A model generated the notes under the pieces. The model had not been told where the DNA came from. It searched no databases and saw only the letters and a program-made list of their open reading frames with translations. Positions 15,171-24,100 of a DNA stretch of 64,000 nucleotides are shown here, piece by piece. Source of the stretch: Streptomyces sp. SID13726 (GTDB lineage Bacteria > Actinomycetota > Actinomycetes > Streptomycetales > Streptomycetaceae); the NCBI RefSeq assembly GCF_010548375.1, contig NZ_JAAGLY010000005.1, positions 496,001 to 560,000 on the forward strand. The letters are read 5' to 3'. Position 1 is the first letter of the stretch, and each line of letters starts with the position of its first letter. A program made the translations under genes and the position numbers.

Positions 15171-15854
15171 TCAGAGGTGGGCGCCGGGCGGATGCGGACG
15201 GGTCAGTCCGAGGTCGTAGGCGAGGATCGTCGCCTGCACGCGGTCGCGCAGGCCGAGCTTGCGGAGCAGGGCGTTCACATGGGACTTGACCGTGCCCACG
15301 GTGATGCCGAGCTCCTCGGCGATCTCCGCGTTGTTGAGCCCGGCCGCGACCAGCGCGAGGACACCCCGCTGACTGGCGGTCAGGCTGTCCAGCTCGCGCG
15401 GGCCGTCCCCGGAGCGGAAACCGGCGCCCGCCCCGGAGGCGTAGTGGCCGATGAGCCGGCGGGTCGCAGACGGGGCGAGCACGCTCTCGCCGGTGGCCAC
15501 CACCCGGATGCCCTGGAGCAGTTCGGACGGCTGTACGTCCTTGAGCAGGAACCCCGACGCACCGGCGCGCAGCGCGTCGAAGACGTACGCGTCGAGGTCG
15601 AAGGTGGTCAGCACCAGGACCCGCGGGGCGTCCGGGCGCCCGGTGATGATCCGGGTCGCGGCGATACCGTCCAGCTCCGGCATGCGTACGTCCATCACGA
15701 CCACGTCGGGGGCCAGTTCCTGCGCGAGCTGCACCGCGGCGGCCCCGTCGGCGGCCTCGCCGACGACCGTCATGTCCTCCTCGGCGTCGATCACGGCGGC
15801 GAAACCCGCCCGTACGACACCCTGGTCGTCGACGACCAGCACCTTGAGACTCAT
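15171..15854 (-). CDS. NarL/LuxR-type response regulator
   Basis: The 227-residue protein has an N-terminal receiver with VVDDQGVVR, DVRMPELDGI (phospho-acceptor Asp near residue 54) and LLKDVQ (Lys near 104), followed by a LuxR-type helix-turn-helix: LTASQRGVLALVAAGLNNAEIAEELGI, then TVKSHVNALLRKLGLRDR. Its start codon overlaps the kinase stop as ATGA, so kinase and regulator form a coupled pair. The regulon is unknown. The adjacent phosphonate cluster is a possible but unproven target. Confidence 0.93.
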   Translation of the reverse strand: MSLKVLVVDDQGVVRAGFAAVIDAEEDMTVVGEAADGAAAVQLAQELAPDVVVMDVRMPELDGIAATRIITGRPDAPRVLVLTTFDLDAYVFDALRAGASGFLLKDVQPSELLQGIRVVATGESVLAPSATRRLIGHYASGAGAGFRSGDGPRELDSLTASQRGVLALVAAGLNNAEIAEELGITVGTVKSHVNALLRKLGLRDRVQATILAYDLGLTRPHPPGAHL

Positions 15855-18229
15855 CGTTCCCCTTCTCCATGGCCCGCTCGCGGAACCGGCACGATCGGCA
15901 GCCGGACGCGGACCGTGCCCGCCGCGCCGGCACGGTCTTTGTCCTCGGCTCCGGCTCCGGCTCCGGCTCCGTCTCCGGCTCCGGCTCCGGCTTCGTCTCC
16001 GGCCAGGCTGCCGCCGAGCGGTGCGATCCGCGCGGCCAGCCGCTCCCGTACCGCGGCGGTACCGGGCACCCCGGTGGCCGTGAGCGTCAACGTACCGTCG
16101 TGCGCGTCGAGTTCGAGCACCGCGGGGTCCGCGCCACCGGCCCCGAGCAGGGTCTCGGCGGCGTGATAGGCGGCCAGGTCGACGGCGGTCGGCAGCCGCT
16201 CCGGCACCCGCTCGGTCAGCCGTATCTCCACCTCGCGGCCGGTGGCCCGGCACTGGTGGGCGAGCAGGTCGAGGGCCTGGAGGGTGGGCTGCGGGCGCAG
16301 TTCGGGTCCCGTCTCACCGTCCCGGACCGCGTCCAGCAGGGCCCGCATCGCGGCCAGCGCCTCCCGGGCCCGGTCCGCCGCGGGCTCCAGCCGGCCCGCC
16401 TCCGCCTCCGCGACCATGGCGGCGGTGCGCGACAGCACGGTCGTCTCCAGCCCGTCGGCGATACGGCGCCGCTCGGCCCACGCGTCCCGGACGGCCTCCT
16501 CGGTCCACCCGGCCACCCGCGCGTCCCGCTCACCCTCGACGGCCCGGTCCCGCCGCCCCCACCGGGTCCCGGCCAGCCGGGCACCACCGATCACCGCCGC
16601 GCTCCCGGCCAGCGACCCGCCGACCACCGCCCAGACAGGGGCTGTCGAACCCCGGTCCAGCACGGCGGCGACGAGGGAGACCGTGTGGGCCGCCACGGCG
16701 AGCAGGGACCCTCTCCCGGACACCTCGCCGCTCGATCCGGTACGGGCAGCCGCGCCCAGCACCACCGCCACCCCCGTGCCGAACACCCCCAGCACCGGCG
16801 GCAGCAGCACCGGCCCGCCGTAGTCGCCCACGGCCATCGCCACCGGCCACAGCAGGGCCACGCCCAGCAGCATGCCGTACGACACCCTCGGCGCCCGGCG
16901 CAGCCACAGCAGGGCCACCGCCTGGGCCGCCGCGAGCAGCGCGAACAGCAGCCCCGCCGACACCCTCGACGCGCTCGACGTGTCCTCGGCGCGGATCACC
17001 AGGGCCGGGAGCAGGGGTTGCAGGACGAGGCCCAGCGCCGCCACCACCTGGGCCACCCGGTAGCCGCGCGGGACGGCCGCGTCCACCGGGGCCGTGCTCC
17101 GGCCGGGCAGGACCGCCCGCACCTCCCAACCGCCCTCAGGCGTCGGACCGGTGGTCAGCGTGCCGCCCAACTCCCGTGCCCTGGACCGCAGGAAGCCCTG
17201 CCCGCGGCCACCGCCGAGCCCGGCACCATGGGTGGCCGCGCCCTCCCGCGGTGCCGCGCTGGTGACCACGACGTCGGTGCGCGAGTCGCCGTAGCGGCAC
17301 ACCACGGTCGTCGGCGCGCCCGGCGCGTACCGGGCCACGTTGGTCAGCGCCTCGCGCACGATGCCGTACGCCGCGTCCGCGACGGCCCCCTCGGGCAGCG
17401 GGTCGATCGCGCAGTCGACGCTCTGGTCCAGCCGCCGGAACCCGGCGACCAGGGCCAGCAACCGCTCCTCGGGGGAGGGGAGTTCCTCCCGCGAGGGCGC
17501 CGGTGCCCGGACCGCGCCCAGCGCACGGGTGACCTCGCGACCGGTCTCGGCGGTGAACTCCAGTGCCTCCTCGGTGAGTTCGGGGCGCCGCTCACGCAGT
17601 CCGAGCGCCGCGCCCGCGGTGACCACGACCGCGGTCAGATGATGGGCACTGACGTCGTGCAACTCCCGCTCCATACGCCGTCGTTCGACCGCCGGGAGCC
17701 GGTGGCGCTCGGACTCGGCCCGCTTCAGCAGCGCCTCGGCCGCCCGCGCCGCGTGCCGCCGACGCCGTAGCAGCAGACCGGCGCCGCACGAGGCGGCGTA
17801 CAGCAGCGCGGTCAGGACCAGGTCGAGGCCGTCGTGGTCGGTCAGGCCGTGCAGGGTGATGCCCTGGAGCGACTGCCAGCAGGCCAGCGCCGCCACGCAC
17901 AGCACGGCGGTGAAGGCGTCCCGCTCGGTCGCCACGGTGAGCAGCGCCAGCGCGACACCCGCCGTGCCCAGCACCGCCGTCGCTCCCGCGGGCAGGGGGC
18001 CTGCGCCCAGCGCGCAGGCCACGGCGACCACGGCCAGCGCGGTCACGGGACGGGCGCGGCGCAGCGCGAGCACGGCCGTCACCGAGCCGGCGACCAGGGC
18101 CGCGACGAGCAGGGCGTAGCCGGACGGCACGGTCCCGCGGACCAGCTCCGCACCCGGCCACACGGCGGCCTGGGCACAGAGCAGGAGGGCCGGGAGCAGC
18201 CGGTCGTCGGTTCGGTTCAGGAAGGTCAT
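15851..18229 (-). CDS. Double-headed sensor histidine kinase (HisKA_3 type)
   Basis: The 792-residue protein consists of two kinase-like halves in tandem. Half one has four or five membrane segments (residues 12-155), a HisKA_3 site ELHDVSAHHLTAV with the phospho-acceptor His191, and an ATPase with REALTNVARYAPG (N-box). Half two has another membrane block (about 385-545), then RRRIADGLETTVLSRTAAM where the histidine is absent (Asp-Gly instead of His-Asp), and a poorly conserved ATPase-like end. Only the first half looks catalytic. Gly/Ala-rich repeats (GAGAG) lie near the C-terminus. It is paired with the response regulator gene by a 4-bp overlap. Confidence 0.88.
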   Translation of the reverse strand: MTFLNRTDDRLLPALLLCAQAAVWPGAELVRGTVPSGYALLVAALVAGSVTAVLALRRARPVTALAVVAVACALGAGPLPAGATAVLGTAGVALALLTVATERDAFTAVLCVAALACWQSLQGITLHGLTDHDGLDLVLTALLYAASCGAGLLLRRRRHAARAAEALLKRAESERHRLPAVERRRMERELHDVSAHHLTAVVVTAGAALGLRERRPELTEEALEFTAETGREVTRALGAVRAPAPSREELPSPEERLLALVAGFRRLDQSVDCAIDPLPEGAVADAAYGIVREALTNVARYAPGAPTTVVCRYGDSRTDVVVTSAAPREGAATHGAGLGGGRGQGFLRSRARELGGTLTTGPTPEGGWEVRAVLPGRSTAPVDAAVPRGYRVAQVVAALGLVLQPLLPALVIRAEDTSSASRVSAGLLFALLAAAQAVALLWLRRAPRVSYGMLLGVALLWPVAMAVGDYGGPVLLPPVLGVFGTGVAVVLGAAARTGSSGEVSGRGSLLAVAAHTVSLVAAVLDRGSTAPVWAVVGGSLAGSAAVIGGARLAGTRWGRRDRAVEGERDARVAGWTEEAVRDAWAERRRIADGLETTVLSRTAAMVAEAEAGRLEPAADRAREALAAMRALLDAVRDGETGPELRPQPTLQALDLLAHQCRATGREVEIRLTERVPERLPTAVDLAAYHAAETLLGAGGADPAVLELDAHDGTLTLTATGVPGTAAVRERLAARIAPLGGSLAGDEAGAGAGDGAGAGAGAEDKDRAGAAGTVRVRLPIVPVPRAGHGEGER

Positions 18230-18525
18230 GGCCGCTCCAGGCTAGGGCGGCGGACACCTGGTCCGGCTCCCGCTGGAGGGGGATTCCGGTCTCTTACCAG
18301 GGGTGGAGGGTGTGGAGGGTGGACGGCCGGCGGGTGCCCTCCATCTCCGGTTCGAGGCGGCGATCGTCCCGCCGCACGAGGACCGGGCGGGGGCCGGACC
18401 CTAGGCTCGATCACATCGAGGAAGCGGCTGAACGGCCCTTCCGGTGGCCGTACTCGGCTCATTGTTCGACTGGCCGTACTCGGCTCACTGTTCGACTTGT
18501 CACGACTCACTCACGGGGATCCTCC
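18230..18525. promoter_or_regulatory. Divergent intergenic region, kinase / secreted protein
   Basis: This 296-bp non-coding gap carries the promoters of the sensor kinase (minus) and the DUF5707 gene (plus). Its one clear feature is a 26-bp direct repeat just upstream of the plus-strand gene. Nothing else stands out. Confidence 0.4.
18445..18496. repeat. Tandem 26-bp direct repeat upstream of the DUF5707 gene
   Basis: Copies at 18445-18470 and 18471-18496 differ at one base. Each contains CGTACTCGGCTC and TTGTTCGAC or CTGTTCGAC. The repeat ends 29 nt before the ATG and could be a duplicated operator or promoter element. Confidence 0.85.
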
Positions 18526-18975
18526 ATGTCCAAGCGCATCGTCCTGTCCTCGCTCGTCGCCGTCGCCGCCGTCGGTGGCATCACCGCGGGCGGGCTCGCC
18601 GTGGCCTCGGCCGCCACGGAACCGACCGTGGAACACGCCTCGGCCCGTTACACCGCACCCACCGGCGACCGCGACGGCTCCCTCTCCTTCACCGCGGACG
18701 TCTCCGACGACTCCGGCGTCCGCGACCTCAAGGTCCTTGCCTGGCCGCTGAGTTCCCAGCTCGACCCGACCGCCGAGGAGCTCCGGGACGTGGAGAGCGC
18801 CAAGTGCGTGAGCGTCTCCGACGAGACGGCCCGCTGCACCTACACACTCACGGTCACGAAGGCGGACGCCGCCGAACTCGCCACCGGGGCTTGGCAGGTG
18901 TCGGTCCTGGCGACGGGGGAGGACGGGGACACGGTGTTCGTGGGGGACGCGGCGAGGTTCGAGGTGGGGCGCTGA
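18526..18975 (+). CDS. Secreted DUF5707-type protein
   Basis: The 149-residue protein has a Sec signal peptide: MSKRIVLSSLVAVAAVGG and further hydrophobic residues, ending ASA near residue 30. The mature part (SARYTAPTGDRDGSLSFTADVSDDSGVRDLKVLAWP, abbreviated) looks like the Streptomyces DUF5707 family, of unknown function. It is probably beta-rich, with one pair of cysteines (AKCVS and ARCTY) able to form a disulfide. The ATG at 18526 fits the signal peptide; longer in-frame starts upstream would run through the direct repeat and are rejected. Confidence 0.8.
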   Translation: MSKRIVLSSLVAVAAVGGITAGGLAVASAATEPTVEHASARYTAPTGDRDGSLSFTADVSDDSGVRDLKVLAWPLSSQLDPTAEELRDVESAKCVSVSDETARCTYTLTVTKADAAELATGAWQVSVLATGEDGDTVFVGDAARFEVGR

Positions 18976-18996
18976 ATCGGGCGGGGTTTACGCGTT

Positions 18997-19028
18997 ACCG
19001 CCAAAAACCCTCCGCCCGCTTTGGCGGT
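18997..19028 (+). terminator. Hairpin after the DUF5707 gene
   Basis: ACCGCCAAA at 18997-19005 pairs perfectly with TTTGGCGGT at 19020-19028 across a 14-nt loop, 22 nt after the stop codon. There is no clear T-run, as is common in Streptomyces. Confidence 0.65.
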
Positions 19029-19072
19029 CCGCCGCCCTGCGCCCCCGATTCCACCCCGGCTACCGTCCCCGC

Positions 19073-19267
19073 ATGAGGCGACGCAAGCGCATCGGAACGA
19101 GCCGTAGCAGGTCGTTACAGCGGGTCCGGGACCGGGCGGTGCAGCGGCGGGAGGACGTCAGGACCGGTGGTTGGCGCAGACGGTTCGGGCGGCGGGCCGA
19201 GCAGGCCCGCCCCTGGCTCCAGTTCCTGGCCGACCTCGCCACGCTGCTCGCACGGGTGGTGAGGTAG
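19073..19267 (+). CDS. Possible small basic protein
   Basis: A 64-codon frame encodes a very Arg-rich N-terminal half and a hydrophobic C-terminal end (WLQFLADLATLLARVV). I recognise no family. It stands alone between a terminator and the DUF3052 gene, and no good ribosome binding site precedes the ATG. It may be real or chance. Confidence 0.3.
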   Translation: MRRRKRIGTSRSRSLQRVRDRAVQRREDVRTGGWRRRFGRRAEQARPWLQFLADLATLLARVVR

Positions 19268-19360
19268 CCGGGAGCCTGAGACCGTGAAGGGGGACGGGAC
19301 GGGGCGGGACCGGACCGGACGGGATCGGACTTTGACCGGACCGGTACGAGGAGGTGCCCG

Positions 19361-19771
19361 ATGTCGACGACCGGATACTCGGGCACGCCCCTCGCCCGCA
19401 AACTCGGCGTCAAGCCGGGCCACCGGGTACGGCTGGACGCCGCGCCCACCGGCTGGGACATCCCCGGCCTGCCCGCCGACTGCGACCTCGCCGCCGGCGG
19501 CCCCCAGGACGCGGACGTCACCGTCTCCTTCCACCGCGAGCACGCCCACCTCGCCGTCCGGGCCCCCGCACTCGCCGCCGGGATCGCCGACCACGCCGCG
19601 CTCTGGATCGCCTGGCCGCGCCGGGCCGCCGGCCACGTCAGCGACATCACCGAGAACGACCTGCGCGACCTGTTCCTCCCCCTCGGCGCGGTCGACGTGA
19701 AGGTCGCGGCACTGGGGGAGGACTGGTCGGGCCTGAAGTTCGTACGCCGCAGGGAGAACCGCCGCACCTGA
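19361..19771 (+). CDS. DUF3052-family protein
   Basis: The 136-residue protein begins STTGYSGTPLARKLGVKPG, contains ALWIAWPRRAAG near residue 85 and ends GLKFVRRRENR, all hallmarks of DUF3052. Function is unknown. An AGGAGGT ribosome binding site lies 5 nt before the ATG. It appears monocistronic. Confidence 0.85.
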   Translation: MSTTGYSGTPLARKLGVKPGHRVRLDAAPTGWDIPGLPADCDLAAGGPQDADVTVSFHREHAHLAVRAPALAAGIADHAALWIAWPRRAAGHVSDITENDLRDLFLPLGAVDVKVAALGEDWSGLKFVRRRENRRT

Positions 19772-19937
19772 GTCCCCGCACCTGAACCCCCGCCCGGCCC
19801 TCCCCCCCCCGAGGCCCTCCCCGCCCCTCCAACCCGCCCACACATTCCCGTACTTGAGACGTCCTTACCGTGAACGACTAGCATCGCGCCGGTTGGTGCC
19901 GGTCGGGTGCCGGTCGCGATGTGGGTGGGGTGGGGAC

Positions 19938-20831
19938 ATGGACGCGCCGAGGATCGCCGTCGCCGTGGTGACGATGGGGAACCGGCCCGACGAAGTCGAC
20001 GCGCTGCTGCGGTCGGTGGCCAAGCAGGACGTCGCCGCCGACCGGATCGTCGTCGTCGGCAACGGCTGCCGGCTGCCGGAGTTCGCCGAACGGCTCTCCC
20101 TGCCCGGCGAGGTCACCACCGTCGACGTCGAGGAGAACCTGGGCTGCCCCGGCGGCCGGAACGTCGGGCTGGCCCGGCTGCGGGAGTTCGGGGACATCGA
20201 CATCGTGGTCGAACTCGACGACGACGGACTCCTCGTCGACCCCGATGTGCTGCGCCGCGTAGGGGAGTTGTTCGACGCCGACGACCGGCTCGGCATCATC
20301 GGCTTCCGCATCGCCGACGAGCACGGCGAGACCCAGCAGCGGCACGTGCCCCGGATCGGGGCGGGCGACCCGTTGCGCGGCGGAGATGTCACCGGGTTCC
20401 TGGGCGGCGGACACGCCTTCCGTATGACCATGCTCGCCGAGACCGGGGACTGGCCCGCCGAGTTCTTCTTCGCGCACGAGGAGATCGACCTGGCGTGGCG
20501 GGCGGCCGACCACGGCTGGCGCATCCTGTACGCGCCCGAACTGCTCCTCCAGCACCCGAGGACCTCACCCGCCCGGCACGCCGTCTACTACCGGGTCAAC
20601 GCCCGCAACCGGGTCTGGCTGGTGCGCCGCCGGCTGCCCTGGCCGCTGATCCCGGTCCACCTCGGCGTCTGGACGGCCCTGACCCTGCTGCGGAGCCGGT
20701 CGGCGAGCGGACTGCGCGCCTGGTTCGCCGGGTTCGTGGAGGGCGTACGGGAACCGGCGGGCGAGCGGCGCCCGATGCGCTGGCGGACCGTGTGGCGGCT
20801 CACCCGCCTGGGCCGGCCGCCGGTCATCTGA
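19938..20831 (+). CDS. Family 2 glycosyltransferase
   Basis: The 297-residue protein is a GT2 (GT-A fold) glycosyltransferase: RIAVAVVTMGNRPDEVDALL at the N-terminus, NLGCPGGRNVGLA, ELDDDGLLVDPDVL (the DxD-like metal site near residue 93), and HEEIDLAWRAADHGWR near residue 180. A basic and hydrophobic C-terminal stretch may sit against the membrane. The sugar donor and acceptor are unknown; it could act on a cell-wall polymer or rhamnose chain. The ATG at 19938 follows GTGGGG. Confidence 0.85.
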   Translation: MDAPRIAVAVVTMGNRPDEVDALLRSVAKQDVAADRIVVVGNGCRLPEFAERLSLPGEVTTVDVEENLGCPGGRNVGLARLREFGDIDIVVELDDDGLLVDPDVLRRVGELFDADDRLGIIGFRIADEHGETQQRHVPRIGAGDPLRGGDVTGFLGGGHAFRMTMLAETGDWPAEFFFAHEEIDLAWRAADHGWRILYAPELLLQHPRTSPARHAVYYRVNARNRVWLVRRRLPWPLIPVHLGVWTALTLLRSRSASGLRAWFAGFVEGVREPAGERRPMRWRTVWRLTRLGRPPVI

Positions 20832-20849
20832 GCGGCGCCGGGAAGGGAC

Positions 20850-20888
20850 GAGGGCCCCGGTCGCTCACCTCCACCGACCGCGGCCCTC
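20850..20888 (+). terminator. Terminator hairpin after the glycosyltransferase gene
   Basis: GAGGGCCCCGGTCG at 20850-20863 pairs with CGACCGCGGCCCTC at 20875-20888 with one mismatch and an 11-nt loop. It starts 18 nt after the stop codon. Confidence 0.75.
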
Positions 20889-21186
20889 TCGCGTCCCCCG
20901 GATCCGGCCACGACGGCGACACTCCCCCGAGCTGCGCGTTCTACGCGCGCACCCTCGGGCCAGATCCGATGTAGTGATCACATCAGGTGGCGCCAACAAA
21001 TCGCTAACATGTGGCCAACGCACCTATCTTTCGCTGCCCGCCGATTGGCGTGAACTCGACGGACGGCACTGTGGAACCGGCGGCGGAACCGTGGGACGGT
21101 AGCGGATTCCGGCAGCGGTGTGCGTCGGACGGCTGGCGGGAAACCGCCGTTGAGAGGGCGGAAATCCGCCAGAAGTGGGCGGCGTG
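20889..21186. promoter_or_regulatory. Upstream region of the SARP gene
   Basis: With the preceding terminator this makes a gap of about 355 bp. It contains a GTGATCAC palindrome near 20973-20980, an AT-richer patch at 20985-21015, and the paired 14-bp palindromes listed separately at 21135-21170. No gene is evident. Confidence 0.4.
21135..21170 (+). promoter_or_regulatory. Two 14-bp palindromes upstream of the SARP gene
   Basis: GGCGG-gaaa-CCGCC at 21135-21148 and GGCGG-aaat-CCGCC at 21157-21170 are near-identical perfect dyads, 22 bp centre to centre (two helical turns). The second ends 16 nt before the chosen start codon. They could be a paired operator or two small mRNA hairpins. Confidence 0.6.
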
Positions 21187-24100
21187 ATGGGGCGCGGATC
21201 GCAGTCGGGGCTGCGGTTCGGACTGCTCGGGCCGCCGATTCTGTACGACGGTGACGGCGACGCCGGTGTGCGGGTCGTCGGCAGCCGCAAGCTCCGGATC
21301 CTGCTGGCCGCGCTGCTCCTGGAGGCCGGGCGGGTGGTCTCCGCCGAGTCCCTCAAGGACGCCCTGTGGGGGAGCGCCCCGCCGGCGTCCGCGCAGGCCT
21401 CGCTGCACAACCACGTCTCCCGGCTGCGCAGGCTCCTCGACGACCCCGACCGGCTGCGGGCCGTCGGCCCCGGCTATGTGCTGCGGGTGGCGCCGGGCGA
21501 GCTGGACGTGCAGGTCTTCGAGGCCCGGGTCGCCGCCGCCCGCGCCGCGCACGCCGTCGCCGACTGGCCCGGGACCGTCCGCGCCTGCGCCTTCGCCCTC
21601 GCGCTGTGGCGGGGCGCGCCGCTCGGCGGAGTCCCCTCCGAACTCGCCGGATACGCCCTGGTGCAGCGCCTGGAGGAGGCCCGGCTGCTCCTTCTGGAGT
21701 GGCGCTACGACGCTGAGCTCGCCGTACCCGACACCCGCGCCGACGCCCTGGTCCCCGCGCTCTCCGCGCTCGCCGCCGAACACCCGCTGCGCGAGTCCTA
21801 CCACCGCCAGCTGATGCTCGCCCTCCACCGCACGGGCCGCCAGGCCGAGGCCCTCGCGGTCCACCGCGACCTGCGCACCCGCCTCGTCGAGGAACTCGGC
21901 GTGGAGCCGGGGCCGGGCGTGCGGGAGGCGCATGTGGAGGTGCTGCGGGCGGGGTCGTCCACCGGCGGCGACAGGGACCGGCAGGACGAGGGTGGCGGTA
22001 CGGGAACGGGGGGCGGGGTGGCACCGGCATCACGCCGCAGCGACCCCACTGGGGGACACCGGGCGGCCGGTCGCGGCGCCGCCGACGAGACGCCCGGGCC
22101 CCACCGCACCACCCCGCCCCGCTCATTTCCGGCCGACGCTACGCGCGAAGAACCCCCGCCGGCAGGGGAGTTGCCGCGCCATGCCCCCGAAGGACCGTCC
22201 TCCGCCGTCCCGTTGTCGTCGTCCGGCGCGGAAGGCCCGCCCTCCGGCACCCAGCCGCCGTCCCCCGAGGTCGAAGGCCCCGACTCCGACCCGACACCAC
22301 CCACCCCCCTCCAGTACCCCCGCCCCGCCCAACTCCCGCCACCCCCCGGCCACTTCACCGGCCGCGTAGACACCCGCGAGGACCTCCGCCGCGCCCTCGC
22401 CCCCGGCGACCGGCCCGCCGTGGGGGTCGTCAGCGGCATGGCCGGCGTCGGCAAGAGCGCGCTCGCGCTGCATGTCGCCCATGGGATGCGGGAACGTTTT
22501 CCCGACGGGCAGCTCTACGTCCATCTCCAGGGCGCCAGCCCGGGCATGACCCCGCTCACCCCGTCCCAGGCGCTCACCGCCCTGCTCCGCGACCTCGGTG
22601 TCGACCCGCGCACCATCCCCGAACACCCGGACGCGGCAGCCGCGTTGCTCCGCTCCCTGCTCGCCCCCACCCGCACCCTGATGGTCCTGGACGACGCCGC
22701 GAGCGCCGCTCAGGTACGCCCCCTGCTGCCGGGCGGCCACGGCTGCGCCGTGATCGTCACCAGCCGCTCCCCGCTGACCGCCCTCGACGACGCCCACCGC
22801 TTCCCCCTCACCCCCCTCTCGGCCGAGGAGAGCGCCGACCTCCTCCAGGCGCTCTCGGGCAGGCCGGACCCGGCCGCACCGGGGACTCCCGGCACCGCCT
22901 CCGCTCCCGCGGACGCCCGCACCGCCGTAGACGCCACCCACCCCCTGATAGAACTCACCGGCCGCCTCCCCCTGGCCCTGCGGGTCGTGGCCGCCCGCCT
23001 GGCCGCCCGGCACGCCCTCACCCCCGACGTCCTCGCCGACCAACTCGCCGCCACCGAGGACCGTTTGCGGCACCTGGAGTACGACGACCTCTCCGTGCGC
23101 CGCTCCCTGGCCGTCGCCCACGACGCGCTCGCCGCGTCCGGGCGCCGCACCGACCGGGACGCCGCGCTCGCCCTGTGCCGCATCGGCGCCCTCGACCTGC
23201 CCGCGTACGGCGTCCCCCTGGTCGCCCGGCTGCTCGGCACCGACGAGTCCCGTGCCGAGGACGCCCTGGACCGGCTCGTCGACGTGGCCCTGCTGGAGGA
23301 GACGGCGTACGGCCGCTACGCCCCGCACGGCCTGGTCCGGGACTTCGCCCGCGAGCTGGCCGGCGCCCGGCACGCCCCGGACATCGCCCGCACCGCCCTG
23401 CGCTGGTACGCGGCCGTAGCCGAACGCGTCCTCACCGCGCTCGTCGAACCCGGTCCCGACCTGGACGACCGCCGCCGCCCGACCGCCGCGCAGCCGCCGG
23501 AGCACGCGGCGCACGTGCTGGCCATCCCGCCGTTCGAGTCCGCCGAGAGGGCCTTCGCCTGGGGCGAGTCGGAACTGGAGAACGTCGTCGCGCTGGCCGA
23601 ACGGCACCTGGACACCCCCGACGAGCGCGCCGCCGCCCATGTCTCCACGCTGCTGCGCCTGCTCGCCCCGTTCCTCCGGCGCAGCGGCCGTGTCGCCGAG
23701 ACCGAGACCCTCGGCCGGATTGCCCTCGCGGTGGCCCGGCGGCTCGGCGACGAGGCGGCCGAGGCGTGCGCCCTCACCGACCTCGCCGGCCTGCACCTCC
23801 TGACCGGCCGGCCCGGCGACGCCCTGGCCCTCACCGACCGCGCCCTGACGATCTGGCGGCGGCTCGGCGAGGTCTCCCGGACCCGGCGCTGCCTCGACGA
23901 CCGGGGCCTGCTCCTCGAAGTGCTGGGCCGCTACGCCGAGTCGGCCGAGGCCCTGCGCCAGAGCCTCGCCCACTCCAGGGAGCTGAACGACCCCCACGGC
24001 GAGGCCGTGACCCGCGGCCACCTAGGAGACCTCTACGAGCACACCGACCCACGCGCCGCCCTCGCACAGCACCGCCGCTCGCTGGCCATCGGCGAGGACA

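Noticed and set aside
18310..18525. N-terminal extension of the DUF5707 protein
   Set aside because: It would place 72 residues before a normal signal peptide and read through the direct repeat. The ATG at 18526 is the natural start.
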